The notes beneath the pieces were generated by a model. That model did not search any database. It was not told the DNA's origin and saw nothing but the letters and a program-made list of their open reading frames with translations. DNA of 6,040 bases, taken from NCBI GenBank assembly GCA_003552275.1, contig PUKL01000086.1, forward strand, positions 1-6,040, in the 5' to 3' direction. Below are positions 5,048 to 6,040 of the stretch, piece by piece (within the stretch, counting starts at the first letter, position 1; every line of letters starts with the position of its first letter). Made by a program: the position numbers and the translations under genes. Source of the DNA: Mollicutes bacterium (lineage in GTDB: Bacteria > Bacillota_I > Bacilli_A > Izemoplasmatales > Izemoplasmataceae).

Positions 5048-5075
5048 TTGAAAACATTTTCATACATGCTATAAT
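5048..5075 (+). promoter_or_regulatory. Sigma-A-type promoter of ccpA
   Basis: TTGAAA (5048-5053) is followed after 16 bases by a perfect TATAAT (5070-5075) with an extended TG at 5067-5068. Predicted transcription starts near 5082, giving a very short leader of about 18 nt containing AGGTGG (5090-5095). A palindromic operator-like site occupies the -35 and the spacer. Confidence 0.82.
5049..5062 (+). promoter_or_regulatory. cre-like palindromic operator in the ccpA promoter
   Basis: TGAAAACATTTTCA is a 6-bp inverted repeat (TGAAAA/TTTTCA) about a two-base centre, CA. It fits the catabolite-responsive element consensus WTGNAANCGNWNNCW, reading from 5048, at every fixed position except the central G, which is A. 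It overlaps the -35 and fills most of the spacer, so a bound regulator would block RNA polymerase. The simplest reading is autorepression by the LacI-family product downstream. Binding is inferred. Confidence 0.68.
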
Positions 5076-5099
5076 ACCCTAAAGGAAGTAGGTGGTTGC

Positions 5100-6040
5100 A
5101 TGGGCAAGGCTACAATCTATGACGTCGCCGGTAAAGCCCGCGTTTCTCTGGCAACGGTCTCAAGGGCCATCAACAACCCGGAGAAAGTCAAACCGGAGAC
5201 CCGTGAAAGGGTGCTCCGCGTCATCGAAGAACTCGGCTACAAGCCCAACGCATTCGCCAAGGGCCTCGCCAGCCGCAAATCGACGACGGTGGCCGTTCTC
5301 GTCCCCGACATGAGCAGAGCTTCGATCGCCGAGATGATGAACGGCATCGCCGATATCGCCCGTGTGTACAAATACTCGATTCTCCTCTACATCCTCGACA
5401 ACGAGGAGTCTTCCGAGGAGGAGATCCTCAAGGAGATCATCGCCGCGCAGGTCGATGGCATCCTCTATTTGAACGATGAAATCACACCGAAACAGTATGA
5501 TTTCCTCATGACCATCAAGAACGACCACCAGATCCCCATCGTGCTCACCAACACCATGTATCATGAATCGGACGAGATCCCGAGCGTTTCCATCGACTAT
5601 GAAAAGGCCGGGTATGAAATCACCAAGAAGCTCGTCGAAGAAGGCCGCAAGAACATCTACATGGTCTCCACGGTACGGAAGTACATGGTCAACGACCTCA
5701 AAGAGAAGGGCTATCTCAAAGCCATGGAAGAGCACGGCCTCGAAGCGAAGATCATGCGCACGAGCGGAAGGATCTCGGTGAACACCGAACACTTCAACGA
5801 ATACTTCCAGACCCAGACGGTCGACGGGCTCATCGCCGTAAGGGACTCCATTGCCGTGAGCTTCATCAACGTCGCTTTCCAAAACGATGTCGTCGTCCCC
5901 GACGATATCAGCGTCTGCGGTTTCCAAAACACAAAATACGCCCGCTTGTCACGCCCGAACCTGACATGTGTCGACGTACCGATCTATGATATCGGGGCCG
6001 TGTCGATGCGGGTGCTCACCAAACTGATGAACCAAGAGAA
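5100..6040 (+). CDS. ccpA: Catabolite control protein A (LacI family), 3' end beyond window
   Basis: 313 codons are visible without a stop; comparison with Bacillus CcpA (334 aa) suggests about 20 are missing. The N-terminal helix-turn-helix reads ATIYDVAGKARVSLATVSRAINN (4-26), followed by the KVKPETRERVLRVIEELGYKPNAFAKGLASRKSTTVAVLVPD stretch containing the hinge helix (about 50-60). A two-lobed periplasmic-binding-like core follows, with VDGILYL, PSVSIDYE and near the end IYDIGAVSMRVLTKLMN, all very close to CcpA rather than to sugar-operon repressors. CcpA with HPr-Ser46-P controls carbon metabolism at cre sites. ATG 5100 has AGGTGG (5090-5095) 4 nt before it and AAAGGAAG further up. The family's GFDNT motif near residue 280 reads GFQNT here. 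A cre-like palindrome in its promoter suggests autoregulation. A paralogous LacI regulator is possible but less likely. Confidence 0.92.
   Translation, partial: MGKATIYDVAGKARVSLATVSRAINNPEKVKPETRERVLRVIEELGYKPNAFAKGLASRKSTTVAVLVPDMSRASIAEMMNGIADIARVYKYSILLYILDNEESSEEEILKEIIAAQVDGILYLNDEITPKQYDFLMTIKNDHQIPIVLTNTMYHESDEIPSVSIDYEKAGYEITKKLVEEGRKNIYMVSTVRKYMVNDLKEKGYLKAMEEHGLEAKIMRTSGRISVNTEHFNEYFQTQTVDGLIAVRDSIAVSFINVAFQNDVVVPDDISVCGFQNTKYARLSRPNLTCVDVPIYDIGAVSMRVLTKLMNQE

Noticed and set aside
5160..5927. Minus-strand open frame opposite ccpA
   Set aside because: It is a shadow of ccpA codon bias with no start signal and no motif.

Overview
The window is a compact, all-forward housekeeping segment from a low-G+C-lineage Gram-positive bacterium (Firmicutes/Bacilli type). 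Its own base composition is moderate to high, roughly half G+C by eye. The assignment rests on three things. YlbF, YlbG and CcpA are Firmicutes-type families. The order rpsP-khpA-...-rimM-trmD-rplS is that of the Bacillus ribosomal/tRNA-modification operon. Shine-Dalgarno sequences are strong, of the AAGGAGG type. TGA is used as a stop (ylbG, rimM, trmD, rplS) and Trp in trmD is TGG, so the genetic code is standard and this is not a Mycoplasma/Spiroplasma. A deep-branching Bacilli lineage (Acholeplasma/Izemoplasma/Erysipelotrichia neighbourhood) would fit, but the exact lineage cannot be fixed from this sequence.

Layout. (1) 1-688: an extended -10 promoter, then ylbF (RNase Y-modulating Ric/Y-complex subunit family) overlapping ylbG (DUF2129). 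(2) 685-1309: a good promoter built on the ylbG stop codon, then rpsP (S16) and khpA (KH-domain RNA chaperone), closed by a strong intrinsic terminator. (3) 1358-4529: natA-natB (ABC-2 type exporter of the Na+ efflux/NatAB family), rimM and trmD, tightly packed or overlapping, with no obvious promoter of their own. (4) 4526-5008: a promoter on the trmD stop codon, a leader hairpin resembling the L19 leader, rplS (L19) and a terminator. (5) 5048-6040: a promoter with an embedded cre-like palindrome, then ccpA, which runs off the right edge with only about 20 codons expected to be missing.

How it fits together. The middle of the window concerns ribosome and tRNA production: S16 and L19 are ribosomal proteins, RimM matures the 30S subunit around S16/S19, TrmD makes m1G37 in tRNA, KhpA binds RNA and YlbF acts on RNA turnover. 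The NatAB exporter sits between khpA and rimM, where Bacillus has the small gene ylqD. CcpA, the global carbon regulator, follows in its own apparently self-controlled unit.

I see no mobile element, CRISPR array, tRNA/rRNA gene or clearly new system. The best leads are regulatory: the operator inside the ccpA promoter, the rplS leader, two -35 boxes fused to stop codons, and the long ylbF/ylbG overlap. There is no stretch over 300 bases without a gene.
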